Assembly: GCA_002205965.3 (NCBI GenBank)
Contig: NADL03000051.1
Coordinates: 248,001 to 312,000 of the forward strand
From: Kappaphycus alvarezii
Taxonomy: Eukaryota > Rhodophyta > Florideophyceae > Gigartinales > Solieriaceae
Length of the DNA: 64,000 bases
Direction of reading: 5' to 3'
This document shows positions 9,740 to 24,739 of this stretch, one piece after another. The first letter of the stretch is position 1; the number at the start of each line of letters is the position of its first letter. Under the pieces are notes generated by a model. It did no database searches. It worked only from the letters and a program-made list of their open reading frames with translations, and was not told where the DNA came from. The position numbers were made by a program, and so were the translations under genes.

Positions 9740-12700
9740 ATGGCTGAGTTAGTATTTTCCGTCTTACACCTTACAGGTGTAATACGTTTAATGGAAAACG
9801 GTCGAAAACCCAAACTCATTTTTTTTCGTAAGCCTTCTACTATTGCTGAAAAAAAGAGTTTTGGACGGGCAAAAAAAATTTTTTGAAATGAGTCACGAGA
9901 ATAAAAGTTTCCATTAAAGCTGTAAAACTATTAAAGCTCTCCTGTGAAGTAACTTTGCCTGGTTCTATGATTGAAAAAACTTTTTCTGATTAGATGGACT
10001 CCTTCGAGTTTTTGATGATGTTTTAAAAACGCTCTCTTCCTTGTGAATTATTCTAACTTTATCTAAAAAGTAATGCGAGGGTTTCTTTTGTATATTTTCA
10101 TTTTTTTGCTCGGAGTTATCGATAGATTCTATGTCGGAAGTTAAACGGGGAGATATTCAGGTGTCCCGCTAGTGTTCCTTTAAATACATTGAAATCTATA
10201 TTGGTTAATTAGAAACTACATAGTTAAATAGATTCGAGATACTTTCAGTTTTACCAAACTTGAACTATTCCGAAAAAGAAAAACTAGAAATTTTCAGAAC
10301 GATAAAGCTTTAGTGTTTCCCGTAGGCATTGTCATCCTTGAAACAATTATTCGATAAAATAAATGGAAAATTAGCTTGAAAGTTCTTTTCATTGGATCAA
10401 ATATGTAGTTATTCTTTAAACGACTATCATTGAAACGTTTTGGCGAATATGAAAAGAATATTAAGGTAACTGTTTATTCAATAGAAGTAAATAATAATAA
10501 AATTCATAAAGTCGCCCAAGGAACAGAATGAATGTACCTCAATATCATACCCAAGTTGATGTTATACGAATTTTGCCTCAAATGTTTCTCACTATTGGGA
10601 AAAGTAGTTTTAACTTCTTGAAAATGGTCTTAAAGAAGAAAATCATTGCAGATGTGCGACGTACGTGATCTAGACCGCTGATTAAGTTCTAAATAAAATG
10701 TTCGTTAGAAAATTCATGTAAACTTATTTAACATAATATTTAATATGTGTAACTCATTCAGTAAAAGTAAGTTTCCAACTTAATGTTCTAAGACTTTTTT
10801 ACTGAAAACTTGTTCAAATAAGACCTTCATACTGTGTTGTGGTACTTGAAGTGGTAAATTAAAAAGATAAATCAAAATCTTTATTTTTTTAAAGACTTTG
10901 ATCGAGTTAGAAGGAAATGGAAATAAAAACAAATTTCAAGTCTTTTCCGTTGATACTGACTTTTGCACTATTTTCAGTTAATAATAAACTTTTACAACTA
11001 TTTATTTTAGAGTTTTGTAGCAAACACTTCTAATACGTATTTTTGGAAAATATTCTTTATAATATTTTTTAGTTGGCACGCCTGTGAGTTTATGAGAGAA
11101 ATGTCATTTTTTCCCACTGGGTACTGTACATAATTTGGTTATTCCACGTTAAGGGGGAAAATGTTCCCCCAAAATTTATGGTATCCCAATACTTTCAAGC
11201 TAATTTTTCTTGAACTAAAAGCGTTCTTACAAGTCAAAATCAATAATTAATATGGTTAATTTTAATAATTGTAGTTTATATCCTCATAAATAGACATGTC
11301 TATACTTGGGGGAAATTTTCCCATAAAATATGGAAAACTTGTTCACTTCCAACAATAGCATACAAATTAGATTTCGCAACTGATATTGGTCGGAATAAAA
11401 TTATTTTATGCCCTGAAGGGAAAACGCTTTTAATAAAAGATATAGAGTGCAAACCTAAGATGTTTCTTTGAGTCGTCGCTACGAGGCTCTTGGAAAACAT
11501 ATTCAGAAAGTTCTAGAACAGCACCCGAAACGGTTCATCTCTTTACTTGCACATTACTGCTCCTCTAATAGATGAACTGAAATGGAAAATTGTTCAGGAA
11601 ATGTAGTGGAACTTTATTGGTGGTTATTTATTCCGACAAAAAGTTATTGCTTTTAAATTCAAAATGTTTGCTAATCTCGAGTATACATCATTACCCATAT
11701 CTAATTGCCTTCTGAATTTTTCAGATGTAGTTCTCGTCATATAATGTGATACAGGCATATGAGCTCAATATATAAATTATTTAATTTAATCTCTATTATA
11801 ATAAATGACTACTTTACTTACAATTATGCAGGTATATAATTCACATCCTTCAATATTTAACTCTATATGTTTTAAAGTATTGAGAACGTTTTTTTCATAT
11901 TGTATGTGAGAATAATCCCAATAGTTAATGAGCTACTTCCTTACTATGTATTAGTTAGTTTATGCGTTCTAGACAATATTAACGTGGAATTTAAATATTG
12001 TTTCAAATTGAGATCTTCTGAAGAATAGAACTCAATTAAAGGTGCTATATAACAACTGAGATACAATTACAAAATAAATAAAATATTTAAGGGATTCCAG
12101 CCCCCAAGAGTCCGTTCGGGCAATTAAAAAGATGAAATTTGTTTGTAACACTTTAGAGCTCCTCCTTCTCGGGAAATCCATCCTTGTGTTTACGAATTAT
12201 GTTACATTTTGTGACTGTTTTAGATCATCATAGCTACGTACTATTATAAAAATCCAAAGGGAACTAGTGCGAAAGGTATTCGTGCGTCATATTATTCGTT
12301 TATGTTAGAACAAAAAAACAAAAAGGGTTCGTTACTGAGATGAAAAAATTTACTTGAGACGCAACGTTTTGATTATTTGTGAGCTAGTCTACAAAAATCA
12401 TCTTCACATGCTAAACTCTAATTTATTCATTGTGCCGTTTCCCATTTCTTACCATTTTAATTTAGCTTTCAAACTAGATACACATTACCAAAATTCACAG
12501 CGAGACGAAGAATTAAGTTTGTGGTTCGTTGGTAGTTTAATAAATATTTTTCATTTGTTAATTGATTAATTCTGAGCTTTTTATCCTGTACATGTGGCTA
12601 CTATTTTAATCTCCAGCATATGTTTTCAATGGTTTACAAATACTTGAGTATTTGAGTTGCTTATCCGCAATCGATAGATCAACTAAAACTAATAGCATAT

Positions 12701-15700
12701 ATCAAAATGTTTTTAATTTTACTATTTCTCGTATAGCATAAAGTCGCTTCAATATATCACCCTTTTAAAATGCTTTCAATATTTCTCCGCTTTTGGAAGA
12801 TTAACAATAATGGCTAGTATCTCAAAAATAAAGCTCAAGTAATCTGTATTTCTGAAATAAGACAAATAAGCAGTTGAAATTATTCATTGAACTTAAAGAA
12901 CAAAATATTTTCTCTAAATGATAACTGGCATTAACACTTTATCTGAAATCTTGCAGCTAGAATAAACATCAGTTTCCTGGTACCCTTCTATTGAACAGCT
13001 GTCTTTCAATCATTCGAAAATATTACCGTCTACAAGATAATAATGAATCGACTGAAATTAAGTACATCATCCTATCATTTAAAAAATTTAACGCTAATAA
13101 CTGCTAAGTTAAAAATTAATATACTTCTACATTATTTCATTCAACTTCAATAGATATAAACAATATCCACGATTTTTGAAAAATTGATCTTGTATATCTA
13201 TCTGCATTTATTTTCATAATAGATCTTCGAATTTTCGTATTACTTAGTGAAAAGATCTCCTCTAAAGCCAGCTTCAGCGCTTTTATGATGTATATTACAT
13301 AACTCCAAAGTCGAAAAATCTTGTCTATTAGTCCCGCCAACGATGCGTCTGCGAGGACGACTTGGAATAATCGTCCTTTTAATTTACATTAAACACTTCC
13401 ATATCTTCAAGATAAAGCAATTTTGTAGAACGTTTTGGAACAAGTATTACATCAGCATAAATTTCTGCTTATATTTTCTCTACTTTTCAACTAAGTGATC
13501 CGTCACGAAACTTTTCCGTTGAGAAATGGAAAAAAATTAGCTATTAAAAATAATATATGGTGTGTTTATTAAGTTGAGACCTTTCGATGAGGAAAAAGAG
13601 CTGTATTTTTCGAAATTTCATCAGAACGAAAGAACTTAAAAAGAGATAGAAAAGATAAATCATTAAAATAACTACTTAGGCATATAACTTCTGTGGGATT
13701 TATTAATTATCTGCCATTGATTTTTTTTTACACAGCGACATTGCATACAATTGTGTAGAAATAGAATAAACTGGAAGAGCAAAAGACTAAAATATTTGCG
13801 AAAGCATTTCAAAATATGCAACAATTTTTTCATTTAAGCAAGGGTACGAATAATTTACTTATTACATATTATACCATAACATCTACAATGTTCTTCGGAA
13901 AAATAACGAAACTGAACTTACCATTGACATGGAATGTGATTATTTGAATGGTGATCATATAGCAAGTTTGATTTTGGAGTTATAATTACGGAGTCTATAC
14001 TGTCTTTTTAAATTAATGGACAGTTTTTTGGTGTCCAAGTACTCGTTGAGAATGAGAAATATGATTTGCGTGGGTGTGGACTGTTAATCAATTTGAAGAG
14101 TTGGGCAAATTTCTTGAACGGGAATTTCCTTTCTCAGAGAAATAATTTTAATATACAGAACTTGGATGAAGAAATTGAAATGAATTGAAATTATAGAAAA
14201 TTTGCTGTATGTCTTCCATGTATCTCAAACTGCTGACTACAAGAAGGTAAGAAATTTTTCAAGGGATTTTTAATGAAATTAAGAGAAAAGCTGCTATCAT
14301 TCTAGAAAACAATATCGAGAAATGAAATATGAGATAATAAGTTATAAAAATTTTGGGGTTCTTTATAAACTAATGTTGACAAAGCAAGAAGTCTTAGGTA
14401 GTGTCATAAATATTAGTTCTAGATGATAACCACGGAGAATGGGAAATAAACTAAATTTTTTCTTCTTCGAGGACAAAAATTCTATATAAGGATTACCAAA
14501 ACGGAACAAGTAGCTTGAAATATCCAGTCAAAACAGTACGCATGAAATATATAAGGTCATGCATTGTTTTTCTGCATACATATAAGTTATCCATATCTTA
14601 GAATTTTTCAGAGTGGTTAATCAACTTTCCAAAGAATTCTGAAATTCTCTGAGTTACACATTTAACAACCCATTTCTGCAATTGAGATAATCTTTTCGCA
14701 AGTGCATTGGGCCTACTCAATATTCTTGATGTTTTTCATATGTCTGTTGTAAAGTAAACACCATTTTTTCTGTATAATTGATCATAAAGGACTCGGAGAT
14801 ACATAGGATCCTTGAGGAGAAATTCCCATCATCTCTGATCTCTTGCCACATCTTCTTTTCCACCTATATATAATAGCCCCCGAACATCAGGACTACTTTT
14901 TTAGAACACACAAGATAAAGCCTTGGGTTAAAAAAAGGAATGATAGGCATACTTCTAATAATATTCCTTCTTGTCTTCAGAGTTCTTACGGTACAACTTT
15001 TTTCCAGGAAATATATGAAGAACTAATCTGCCAAAGATATCTTTCCTTCTTCGAGGACTACACGTTTCTCGTTTATTCCATTTGGACTAGATAAAAATTT
15101 GAAATCAATCATGAAAGAGCATTAATTACTACACGTTTTGATATTTTGAGCTGATAGTCGGTATTCCGATGATCTTGGGAATATGAGGAATCATTATTTC
15201 TTGTTTTACCGGAACTAAAGGTAGTTAGTATCATTTGGATAATTTTAAACATATATCTTTAAATAGTTTCAGTAGTTTTAACATAAATAAAGTTTTAATA
15301 TACAGTTCTCACATGGCGCTATCCATTAATTTAGTAATGTCTTTTCACAAAATTCTTCTAGAGTCCGTACAAAATTATATATGTTTACGTCAATATTTCT
15401 GTTCTTAACTTTTTGTTAGCATTGCAGATGAGAAAAAGGGTTATTCAGTTTTTCCATAGTCGGAAAACTACTCAAAATTCAAAAATCGAATATAATAGCA
15501 ATATTAATTTATCTCTTCATTTTTTATTTTTGAGATCTTCCATTCTCCTTCTTTAAGACATTCTGTGTATCATTTATTAATTTTAAAGTAGCTTGTGCTT
15601 TTTCCATATATGCAATCCGATAAACATTTTTTCCCCTTCAATCGATTGAGACCGCAAGGGTAAAAAAATCCTTTCATTCTACTAAAAGTAATTAATTGCA

Positions 15701-18700
15701 CTTGAAACCAATGAAAGTAATAATAAGGATACGAATGCCCTTGAAAGGCCTTCCTTCTGGCAGATTTTTCGGGTTGATGTGCAAATGGGTATTTCTCGAA
15801 AACCTCCAAGAGATTATTTATCAATTCCGAGTATTTCATTGCAGATCTACTCAGCACTCTTTAACCTGCTACCTGTATCGTCTAAATTATTGCCTCAGAA
15901 TGTTTATGAGTTCTCTATTAACTAAAGATTCTGAAGATGCTTGATAGTAACGCAGATATTAATACTTAATTTCAAAAAATATCAACAAAGCAGTTACACA
16001 CCAGAAATATATTCAAAGCGGGGATTTATCTATGCTCGTTCTTTCTTTAAGATGTTCTTGATTCTTTCAATACATTTTCAATACTATTTTCGTATGATTT
16101 AAGGTACACCTACAGATATACAGGAATCCCGTGCAATCTGTTCACATTCAATGAACCACTTTCGAATTTTGGATAACATATAATTATTAACTACACAAAA
16201 TGTTTTTGGTAACGAATTATCTTTTGATGTTCTTTCTCTGATATCTGATAAGTTCAACTATTAAAATATATTTCAAACATAGAATTCATATTAAAATAAC
16301 TTATTCCGGTCATAATTTCAGGTCTCGTCCAAAGTAGTCGTAGATATTAAAAAGGAAACAAATTTGTACATTACGAGGAATATAGCGTTGAAATGTTAGA
16401 TAAATCTAAAATAATACCAGAAAATTCGCAGAATTCTAACAGAAATCATACAAATAACGCCAAATTACATTTTTTATAATAAAACTGTACTAAATTTGAA
16501 TAAGGTTCCACGGCACAAATACTCTAATCGGAATCAGTAGAGTACACTTTACAGTGTATGGAAAATTGTTGCCATTTAATAATATATATAGACTATGCTC
16601 TGGAGAAAAAATCGAGGAAAGAAGTTTAATTTTTACAATTTATTTAAGGATATGTAAATAAATAAACCGACTTATTTAATATTAATATTTTTGGCTAAGC
16701 GATTATGACCGCCATCTCCAAATATTAGTACGAGAGAATGATTTGTAAATGAAGAACTCTCGAGCTACAATATGTATGACTCTCGTATTCTATCGGATAG
16801 TTTTATTATCCGAAGGCACTTATCATATATCTTTAGCCAAGCTCATACTCCCTCGTATTATCACCGATTAAAACATCTGCGGCTTTTAGCATGCTTTTTC
16901 GACAGCAAAAAATATATATCAACATTTTATGGAATCAATAATGTTAGTAAACCATTATATACGACTGAGCGTCAATAGATTTATTCCTTCTACAAAAAGT
17001 TTTCTTTCACAATAATCGTAACTTTTGGTCCTCAGAAAAGTAATGCAAAGGATTACGATTCACTTAAATGTACCAAATCATAAATTACCATACATATTCA
17101 CTATAATGCTACTACACAATATCTGGAACATTCAAACCCAATAAAATTACTCGTAATACTAAACTTTTCATCTCATTCATTTTTTTTCCATTAAAACTTC
17201 CGCCTCGAATGTTCTGTATCAATGCTAACCTATTCAAACTTAAAATATATATGTTCGCAAGTTTAGAGGAACTGGAAAGAAAGAAGGAGCACTTTATTCT
17301 ATCGTGGCTAGTCTTTCACTGATTTTAAAATTTTCAGATTTCCTCAGCACAATAAAAAATTTTCTAACATATTATTTTCCTATTCTTGTCAAATATTCAC
17401 TGGAAAGAAGAAATTATCTTCTCATAATTTAAAAATAATGGCAGCGATGGAGAATTTTGGTCTGTCTAACTTTCACGTTAGTAAACGATATCTTTTTTGT
17501 ATTTTGCATATCAAACCTGCATGTTAGGCTAAAAGATAAAACAAGAGAACTACAAGGTGTTCAGAAATCCACAGCAATTGAACACTGCACACCTTCCAGA
17601 AATTTTTGAAATCGCGTCATTTGTATGTTCTACATCATTGCAATTCAAACTTTAGCTTTATCGTTACACTACCATTCAAGAACACGTTTCGCTCCTTTTG
17701 GTTCCCTTAAATAATGTATAGAGTGTACCGGAAAAGATTTGGTAAATTTATTTGTTTAATTAGGGCCTTTTAATATACTTAAAATTGTTCTGCAAACTGT
17801 TGGTTCAATAGAAAATTTCAAATGCACAATCAATTAATCACACATAATTATTTTTGTACAAATAATTGGCGTTCACAGATGCTTCGTCCCAGTTAATAGC
17901 TTCTTAATTTTTGGGTTGACGAGATCTTATTTGCCTATAAAATCTAGATAAGTCGTATTAAATGGGAAAGGTACAAAACTTTTGAGGTTGCAGAGATCGG
18001 TTTCATTCAATTTTTTCGACCTTAAGGACTTTTAATAATGAATTCTTGCTTTCCGCGATTGTATGAAGTCATCTGCGAAAAAGATGATTTATTTATAGGC
18101 ATAAAACTTGGGTGATTATACTATGTTTAACGAAGAAAAGAGTTATACTGAAACTTTTCAAAATAACAGCAATACTGAATTAAAAGTAAATCACACAACA
18201 CGACTCATGCTACATAAATAACAAGATCTATTCTACCTTTCAAGCTTTCAATCATTGAAGCATTAAGTGGCCCGGAGAAATTAGATTATTGACACTGCTT
18301 CTGAAATAAGTCATGGAAACAAGGCTCTCATTCTCATCGGAGAGAGGGTATACTGTCTTAGATGGCGGTATCAGCGTGGCTAAATCTGTCCCGGATCGGA
18401 AGAAGGGACTGCAGCGCGAAGTGATGCTCCGCAAGATCAAAACTTTTAATTTATGAAGCGAGTAATTATGTGTACAGTACCTTTTAGGAATTTTCGATAA
18501 GCATCAGTAGAGCCGAAAGGTTTAACACTGAGCCTAACTTTCAAATTTGGCCCAAATTGACTATTGGTGAGATTTGAAGGAGCGTAACGCAAAAAATCAT
18601 TATAAGGACAGGTTTTAAGATTTTTCAAGAAAAATTTCAAATATTAGAAAACATTCTTTAAGACTATTAAAATGACAACTTTTTCCGTGAAATGAGTGTA

Positions 18701-21700
18701 AAAATAGAAAGAAAGAAAAACTAATTTTGTACTGCAGATGTTAAAGTATGCATTTATGTGAAAATCAGAGTATTCAGAGTATTACTGTTTTCAGCATGAT
18801 AAATTGTCTATATATACATTACACAAACTATGGAAAGGTTTCAATTAAGGAAAAAACCCTTTAAAAATGAATAAGAAGAATTGATGAGAAAAATTTCATA
18901 TTTGCTCAATTATACTCGTAGTTTCTGTCTATATTCGCCAATCTAATGCAAGAAGTAGTCACAAAGCAGTTCTTTGTAGCGTTAACGCTTCGAAATAAAA
19001 ACTTATTCTTTTGTTGACCTCAGTATCGCGGATAAATTCTCTAGACAATCTGTTTGAAAATAAAAGAGATCTTCTTTGTTCTTATCGAGGTGCGCGGGAT
19101 TTCGATGCCCGCTGATAGGTAACCATTTTCTGAACTGGAACGAATTGAATTTAACTTTGAAATATTTATGGGGCAGATAGTTTTCTCAAAGGTGCTGAAG
19201 GAGGTGTAAAGCTTTTTAGCCATTCATCTTCCATGAGTGGTTTAAAAAAAACTCTTGTATACTGTTGAATAAAACACGCTGCAAGTCGTATCCTAAATAC
19301 ATGATTCATGCTTTTCTTTATATAACAAAGTATAATCACGTACAAAAATTGATTAAATGAAATTTGCTAAGCAATTTTTGAAAGGTAAGGCTCTGACTAA
19401 AAGTAATTAATCTTCTAAAAATCAATATAGGATGCAGCAGGCCCAGCTAAAAGCTTCAAGTCGGACAAGGACTGAGGAGAATCCTTCATAGAATTTATTT
19501 GTATAAAAAATGTCGCTCTTATGAACCTGTCCCCTATTAGTCTTCAAAGTATGATAAATTTGAATTGAAAATTATTCGTGCGCAAAATATGCCTATCAAA
19601 CTATAGGTTCTCTGCCCTGGATAACAATTTTTTAGGAGACGTTATATTTCGGGGAGGAATTTGCGGTTTTATTTCTCCATGCACGGATATAGTAGCTGCA
19701 GCTCAAGTACTGTTACATTTCGTATTCTACAATTTTGTATTTCTATCATGGTGTGGCATTATATTCATGTGCTATGAGTACTTCCAGATCAAAAAAGGAT
19801 ATATCGCTTGATTTCAAAACTATTTTTACTACGTTAAGTTGACGTTAATATGTAAATTTTCAATAAATAATCTATATTTGACAAAGAAAAGCGAAATAGA
19901 TCTATGAAAAGCATTTTATCAATTTTTTCCGCGTGCAAGCGATTATATGGCCAATTATGGGGTTCAATTGTAATTTAAAAAATCAGCCTCAATTGGAATT
20001 ATTCCGAATCGAAGTTCTGAATTTGCTAATCCTACTAAAGTGTGCTGTAGTAGCTCGTGACAAAATCAAAAACACCCGTTGGAAGCAACAAATGTTGAGT
20101 ATGCATCACAGTTCAAAAATCCTGTTACAATTGACTCTGAGAATACTGGGCAACAGAGTAGAATTTGAGGAAGTCTCTGAGGAGATTTGACGATTTATAT
20201 CGTTTTTTGCAGTGTTAAAAGTAATTTGAAGATGTTTTAGCAGCTTTAAATAGTTTCGCAAATATTGATGGACATTCATGTTCGGCCTATTTCTAGCTAT
20301 CAGTGTTATTTTGTAAAAAAAGAAAATTATGATGTCTAACAGTAGTATAAGCAGGAAGCGAAGCGAAAGAGTATCTGTGCCACACATGTCTGCTTGAACC
20401 CATGTAGTAATAGAATTAAGTTTATTCACAAGTTATCACTGGATTAATAGTGCTGGTTTAGACCCAATGGTAGTAAAGTTATCATCAATTAATGTAGCGT
20501 CAAGATCTTGATATATGGAACCTCATGAAATCATGTCTGTTCGCAATGACAGCTGTATTAAGTTTTTAGAAAAACTAAGTGATTTTATAATGCTGAAAGC
20601 GTAGAGTTGTGAGTTGTATAAAAATCAAAATTTCTAAAGAAAAAAATTATGGAATTCTAATTATTTGGTTAACAGAGAGAATAAAACACGATTAAATCTT
20701 GATATTGATACGAGAAAGAATTGTAACTTTAATTTCAAGTGTAACATGCAAAATTTTATCAAATTATTGCATTATTACCCAGAATACTTCTTAATGAAAA
20801 TATATAACCTCTAAGAGCAAACTTGTACTTTAATTTCGACCATGCTACAAATACATCTTTGATATGGTTGGAAAGTTCTCAACATTACCCCCAAGTCCCT
20901 AAGACTCAAGTGTTTCTAATGGATTGATGATGAGTTTACGCCACTTACTAGTTCTTTCAGCCCTGAAGATATTGATCACTCTTAAAATTTCACAGTATAG
21001 ATAATTAAAGCCGACAGCGGAATTCAAGCTAATCTGATTGCTGGGAATGAACAATAAATGACACATTAAATATTCTAATTTCACTTGCAGATTATAAATG
21101 ATGTAAAGCCAGTAATAAAGTTATCGACACACTAATATGAAAGTAAATTTAGTTCTGATCGATAATTTGAAAATAAGATAAAAGTAGTAGAAGAAGCAAA
21201 GTATTATTTTCTCGTTTTAATTTACAATTTTTCTAGACGATTTCGCGGACTCGAAGGGGAATGCTAAAATTCCGTCGAAGTAAATTAAAAATAGAATCCG
21301 TGAATTTACAGCAAAAAATATTCTTGAATTGAAGTGAACTTAAACTTCTATCTCTATGTCTATTCTTGTGTTTTAGTTCAAATTTAAAAAGAAAATCCTC
21401 ATGCGGTTCTTGCAAATAGATGTTTGATAGTTTTCATGAATTTAAAGTGTTACTCAATCTTGATATGGAATGGGATTGTATGAAATTAAACATATGCAAG
21501 AGGAGAGTAATAGGCGATAGTTTAGAGCGAAAGGAAACTATCTCGGAGAAATTTCCATAAAATGTATGTTAAGTATTTTAGCTTTACTTCCAAATCAATA
21601 GTAGAAAATATTTTTTGAAACTAATGTAATTTCGAATTACCACATAAACTCTAATTTTCAGTTAGATTGAAGATTTAATTTAGGAGCACTAGAAAAATAG

Positions 21701-23700
21701 ATTTAGTGGGCTAAGGAGAACGTGATTTCTAGATGAGTAAAATAATTTTAGTCTTCAGCACGATAAAAACTTGCACATTATCGACAAAGACTGTTCCCGT
21801 CTCACTCCTAATGACGTACTTAACACCTACCTATATCCTACAAAATCTTCATTTGATTTTGGCTATTATTAAGGTCTTCATATTTTATGCTGACTTTTGT
21901 TCTCGATCTGGTCGTTGTTTTTCGTGTTTGTTCTGGCATTTTAACTGTTTGGAAGAGTAATTGGCCAAATTTTTCTCAATTTTAAGTTGATATATAAGGA
22001 ACGAAAATTTTCAAATTGATTCCGAATGAGCACTTTAATTCCCTCTCCTCTAATTTATAATTGATTAATGATCCATTTGCGCCTCAAAAAAAATTTATGT
22101 CCATGAATAATAGCATAAAAGCAGACTGCTTAAATGTCAGCATATCTGTTACAGTAAAATAAACTTTTGTATTCTGTAAATAATGATTTTATGAAAAGAA
22201 GAAGAGTGCAATGGAAATGTTTTGGTGTAAGGTGAATGCTTACATACCTTAGGGTTAAATAATTTGGAGTGGTGCGAACATTGGGAGTTGTTTGAACTTA
22301 TGCAGAAACAATGTTGTGATATTTACAGCACATTTCGAATAACTGTACATGTCCATCGACAAAAAAAAGCTGCACTGGTCTCTAAGTTATAGAACTGTCC
22401 TGGTATGAGGCACGTTTTGTCCTCATATGAGGAAAAATTCCGAATCATAATGTATCTTCCACTGCCTGTTGCTGAAATGTTTTTTCAATTTCGACCGGTG
22501 AAGTTTTCCAAAAATACGGATTCTTTTAATATTGAACTAGTGTAAACTTCTGTTGTATTTTTTCCACTATATAGTACAAGAGCAAAAAACAGCTCCCAAA
22601 TAATATACTAATAAAACTTTTCAAATTGATTCAAAATGGAAGTTTTTCGGTAATTAAAGTGACTCAAGCTCCTCTTATTTCTAAAAGTACCGTAGGTTTC
22701 TTTGTCCGAGCATATCTACTGCTAAGAGAATGTAAAAGAACAAAAATACCCGCCAAAATTTTCTGGATAAAGGGAGTACCTGATACCATCAAAGTAATTT
22801 TCTTCAGGTTACTCAATGCAAAATTTTGAAAATTGCGATAAAACAATGTGGCATTGGTTATATGAAAATATATTACGGTGGAATTGCATCATCTTGATGG
22901 CAGGGATTTTGGGACCTCTTAGAGGCATGATCAATATCGATATCCTTATCGAAGATAGGCATTCAATCTGCAATTTCAAATAACAGAATCAATTTCAGTT
23001 CATTGGATATCTCTGTCCATGCCTCTGTTCTCCAGACGTTCCTGCCAATATTTTATCTCCCTTCCTTATTAACACCAAAGAACACATTTTGCCTGCGGAC
23101 TAAAATAAATCGTGACAGATGAGATTTTCAGAAATAATTATCCTATGAAGGAGGTGTTTAAAGCGATGGATATGCTACTAAAGTATACTTTGGGAAAATA
23201 TAGAGGCGACTAAGGACGGAATGTCTACGGACTACAAATAAGAATGCAAAGGAGATTATTTACCACGTGTATTTAGTGATTAACAAAAAAGAAACTCTTA
23301 TTATGTCAGAAGTTGACTTTTAACTTCTTAAAGATTTGGATCTGCAGTATATGCTGTCTGTTAATTTGCTTTCACGCCCCTATGAGTGCTTCAATCAGCT
23401 TATTTAGGCTTCTCTGCTAACAAAAAGGCTAAGATGAGCTAAATACTATAGGCAGGGGATTTGGTTGGAAGTGAATAACTAGAAGAAAGATTTATTGTCT
23501 AGGTGAATATCTAGGCGCCATGCCCTTAGTCCTAAGATATCGACCAGGGGTGTAAATGTCGTGGAAAATACATAGAGTTCTCAGAATCTCACTTGGTATT
23601 TCCCCGAACTTTGGCGTTTTCTTTCATCAATTACTGTCATTGTGGCATAATCTAAAATAAAAAAACCATGATTTTGCGACAGTCAACCAAATAAATAATA
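9740..23700. other. A+T-rich gene desert
   Basis: Nearly 14 kb of A+T-rich sequence in which every open frame is short and without recognisable motifs on either strand. Homopolymer runs of A or T and many stops in all frames are typical of old, unconstrained DNA. The only structure I can name is one repeat C end at 22371-22432. I see no tRNA, rRNA or gene fragment. Confidence 0.6.
22371..22432 (+). repeat. Repeat C end (TIR-like)
   Basis: Shares a block with the reverse complement of 32401-32460: tatagaactgtcct, then tttgtcctcatatgagga. Related ends lie at 44411-44439 (+) and 44862-44901 (-). The core cctcatatgagg is a palindrome. Confidence 0.5.
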
Positions 23701-24199
23701 TCTCGCAAATTCAGTTATAGTTGGTTCTCTATCCGGATATTTTTGTGTGTATACATTTTTACTCCTTATCACCTCCCATGTTTGGAGCTTCGACTTGGTA
23801 TGCCACTCTTCTCTGATTAATCTCCGTACCGGATTTGCTCCCGTTGCTCTTCAGCTTTGGCTTCTTGATTCAGATCCCTTAGGGAAGCGTGCCTTTACCT
23901 GCAAGGATGAAAACAGCCAAACCGGGATTCATGACATCTACGGCGTTCAGATTCCCCCCGCTAGAAGTGTCAAACGACGAAGTAAACTACCCCATCATTC
24001 CACCTTCTCAATGCTGTCTAACGTCACTGCAAGGAGCTCGGAATCAGTGCATTCGTCAAACGCAGTCTTCGGTTAAACCATTCTACTTTCCGTCCAACTA
24101 CTCCACCTTTTCTTCTTCTCTTGGAATGTACCTTTATATTGCTGGCTCTTGTGGCCTGGACGAGCGTGATATCGCTTTTGGCTTTACTGTAACTACTGT
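23701..24199. other. Unassigned stretch, ORF at 23747-24076
   Basis: Base composition becomes mixed after the desert. A 109-residue open frame at 23747-24076 (+) begins with a hydrophobic run but matches nothing I know, and its other frames are also open. I do not call a gene. Confidence 0.25.
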
Positions 24200-24300
24200 G
24201 TCGATATACCCTTTTTGAGTTGATTGCTGTTGTCTTGAAAACCATGGGATAGACCGGATATATCTTCCAAGAGTAAAACACCCAAACCTTTTCCCCCTGT
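24200..24300 (+). mobile_element. LINE-family 3' end fragment
   Basis: Carries the family's 3' non-coding signature: a ccctttttgagt word, ttgattgctgttgtcttgaaaacc, then atatcttccaagagtaaaacacccaaacc. The same signature follows the coding ends at 48950-49033, 49495-49575, 53957-53990 and, diverged, 61950-61997. Only the 3' end survives here. Confidence 0.6.
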
Positions 24301-24476
24301 AACTACCCCGATGCCCAACACCACGTCTCACGAGCCACTTCATCTCCGAAGGTCGCTGCGAAACTCGCCGATCGTACCAAGATCTTGCAATAAGGCGAAT
24401 TATGTCCCGCCAATTGAATCTTACTGTTTTCAGTCGGGATTAATACATTCAATGCGCTAGGCTAGAGAGGTAAAAA

Positions 24477-24735
24477 GTTTGAGGGTTTTACTCTTGAACG
24501 ATATATTTGATCTATCGTATCGTTTTCCAGACAAACACAACCGACTCAAAAAGGTATGCCGACACAGAAATGGGGGAGGAAGTAGGCTCCTTAAAAGGAC
24601 ACCTCCAGGATGGCCATCTAGCAGGCTGCATTCGATATGACGGCCGCTGCAGCGTGTATTTGTATTACCCCCCCTCGAACCTTTCCGTACGTCTCCATTG
24701 CCCTCACGGGAACGTTTCTTGCCGCGCCATTTAGG
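24477..24735 (-). mobile_element. LINE-family 3' fragment, inverted relative to 24200-24300
   Basis: Reading the minus strand from 24735, the end of the family's coding sequence appears (gggcaatggagacgtacgg, encoding AMETY). It is followed by the 3' non-coding words ending in ttcaagagtaaaaccctcaaac near 24477. Together with 24200-24300 it forms a tail-to-tail pair of LINE ends about 180 bp apart. Confidence 0.6.
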
Positions 24736-24739
24736 GGAC

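Noticed and set aside
22626..22846. Overlapping ORFs on both strands in the A+T-rich desert
   Set aside because: Complementary frames of chance length with A+T-driven composition and no motif.
23747..24218. Two overlapping 109-residue ORFs (+)
   Set aside because: Different frames over the same sequence are open, which fits G+C-richer non-coding DNA. The end overlaps LINE 3' sequence.
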